NCBI GenBank assembly: GCA_013152545.1
Contig: JAADGF010000116.1
Coordinates: 124,001-188,000 of the forward strand
DNA: 64,000 nt
Direction: 5' to 3'
Origin: Gammaproteobacteria bacterium
GTDB taxonomy: Bacteria; Pseudomonadota; Gammaproteobacteria; SZUA-152
Part shown: positions 63,282-64,000 of the stretch, piece after piece
Layout: each line of letters starts with the position of its first letter
How positions within the stretch are numbered: position 1 is the stretch's first letter
The notes under the pieces: model-generated
What the model saw: the letters and a program-made list of their open reading frames with translations, nothing else
Told to the model about the DNA's origin: nothing
The model's database searches: none
Made by a program: the position numbers and the translations under genes

Positions 63282-64000
63282 TTACTCTTGTTTTGCGTAA
63301 TACGCGGCAACCGCTTTTATCTCTAACAAACTCAACACATCCGCCATGGCATGCATCACTGAGCTGGTCCGTGTGCCATCTTGATATTCCTGCATCGCCA
63401 CAACCAGATAGGATTCCAATTGTCCGGCAAGACGCGGCGTTCCTGGTACGACACTAAAACCACGCTGCCCATGGCAACGATTGCACCGCTCTCTAATCAG
63501 GTACTCCGGCGCTTCAGGCAGGAACGTGTTGGGTTTTTTGGGTGTTGCAGTAGCGTAGTAAGCGGCAACATCCCATAAATTTTTATCACTAATTGCCGTT
63601 GCCGGGCTTTTCATGGTTTCATTGCTTCGCTTGCCAGAAGCATAAGCGCGAGTGGCAGCAACCAGATATGCAGCATCCTGGCCAGCGAGGCTCGGCGTTT
63701 TCGGGTCTGAGCTAATGCCCTCTTCACCATGACACGCAACACAGTCAGCACTCACCACCAAGCCCACCGCAGAATCCCCTTTTTTTGGTGCCTTGATAGA
63801 CAGTACTGGTTCACGGGTAGCATAAAAATAACTCACTTTTTCAATATCGGTATCACTCAGGTGCGACACGAGTTTCTGCATCAAGCGGTGCTGACGAGTA
63901 CCAGCCTGGTAGGCTTTTGTCGCGGCGATTAAATATTTTACATTAAGTCCAGACAGGTTCGGTGTACCCGATTGCTCGCTGTTGCCATCATCGCCATGAC
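63282..64000 (-). CDS. Multihaem c-type cytochrome, 5' end cut by window edge
   Basis: About 239 residues are visible and the frame stays open to the right edge. Two complete haem-binding motifs are present, CVACHGEEG and CNRCHGQRG. The visible N-terminus begins HGDDGNSEQSGTPNLSG, which is clearly the tail of a third CxxCH. Each unit has the pattern TPxLAGQ...YL followed by about 45 residues and AAYYA, typical of cytochrome c4/c553-like domains with Met as the sixth ligand (MKS, MHA). It should transfer electrons in the periplasm. The signal peptide and any further domains lie beyond the window. Confidence 0.9.
   Translation of the reverse strand, partial: HGDDGNSEQSGTPNLSGLNVKYLIAATKAYQAGTRQHRLMQKLVSHLSDTDIEKVSYFYATREPVLSIKAPKKGDSAVGLVVSADCVACHGEEGISSDPKTPSLAGQDAAYLVAATRAYASGKRSNETMKSPATAISDKNLWDVAAYYATATPKKPNTFLPEAPEYLIRERCNRCHGQRGFSVVPGTPRLAGQLESYLVVAMQEYQDGTRTSSVMHAMADVLSLLEIKAVAAYYAKQE

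Noticed and set aside
1..64000. CRISPR arrays, tRNA or rRNA genes
   Set aside because: No regularly spaced direct repeats, cloverleaf-like sequences or rRNA signatures were recognised on reading.

Overview
The window reads as a chromosomal segment of a moderately AT-rich gammaproteobacterium. A complete minCDE operon, an MltD-type lytic transglycosylase, an MsrA, a FadL porin paired with a VolA-like lipase, PA2778/PA2779-type proteins and a PdsR/PdsS two-component pair (known mainly from marine gammaproteobacteria) all point that way. I see no tRNA, rRNA, CRISPR array, intact transposase or prophage. A genus cannot be assigned from the sequence alone.

Layout. 1-1.5 kb: a partner-switching signalling pair, made of a STAS antagonist and a REC-PP2C phosphatase cut by the left edge. 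2.1-7.3 kb: cardiolipin synthase and a large LysM-rich MltD. 7.6-13 kb: a PilZ protein, then an RND adaptor and pump. 13.2-16.8 kb: a tightly coupled three-gene cassette (spike- or VasX-like protein, helical cytosolic protein, lipoprotein) that looks like an orphan type VI effector/immunity island. 17-19 kb: minCDE on the minus strand. 20.1-25 kb: a Gld-like ABC export operon with a DUF4340 partner and a strong terminator. 25.1-28.5 kb: single housekeeping and accessory genes (TudS-like DUF523, HNH nuclease, dienelactone hydrolase, msrA). 29-35.5 kb: two AsmA/TamB-superfamily envelope proteins and a membrane-anchored unknown. 35.6-40.7 kb: a 46-residue membrane peptide, PdsR/PdsS, and the PA2778/PA2779 pair. 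40.9-46.2 kb: AraC regulator, VOC protein, small lipoprotein, FGE-sulfatase-domain lipoprotein, and a YbjQ-YbjQ-M48 cluster. 46.4-50.2 kb: the VolA-like lipase/FadL pair. 51.4-62.4 kb: two giant divergent genes, a 1431-residue ATPase with membrane helices inserted in its P-loop domain and a 2135-residue lipoprotein with twelve FN3 domains and twelve propeller-type repeats. 62.7-64 kb: a DUF4188 protein and a multihaem cytochrome c cut by the right edge.

Theme. Much of the window concerns the cell envelope: phospholipid and peptidoglycan turnover, division-site placement, efflux, AsmA-like proteins, surface lipoproteins, and outer-membrane lipid capture. Many intergenic gaps carry short dispersed repeats. 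These include a MITE-like family with inverted termini of about 24 bp (five traces), a second inverted-terminal element, a 26-bp IS-end-like motif at three sites, and a hairpin at two sites.

The best candidates for something undescribed are the 13.2-16.8 kb cassette and the 51.4-55.7 kb membrane-inserted ATPase. Functions given for these two are inference.
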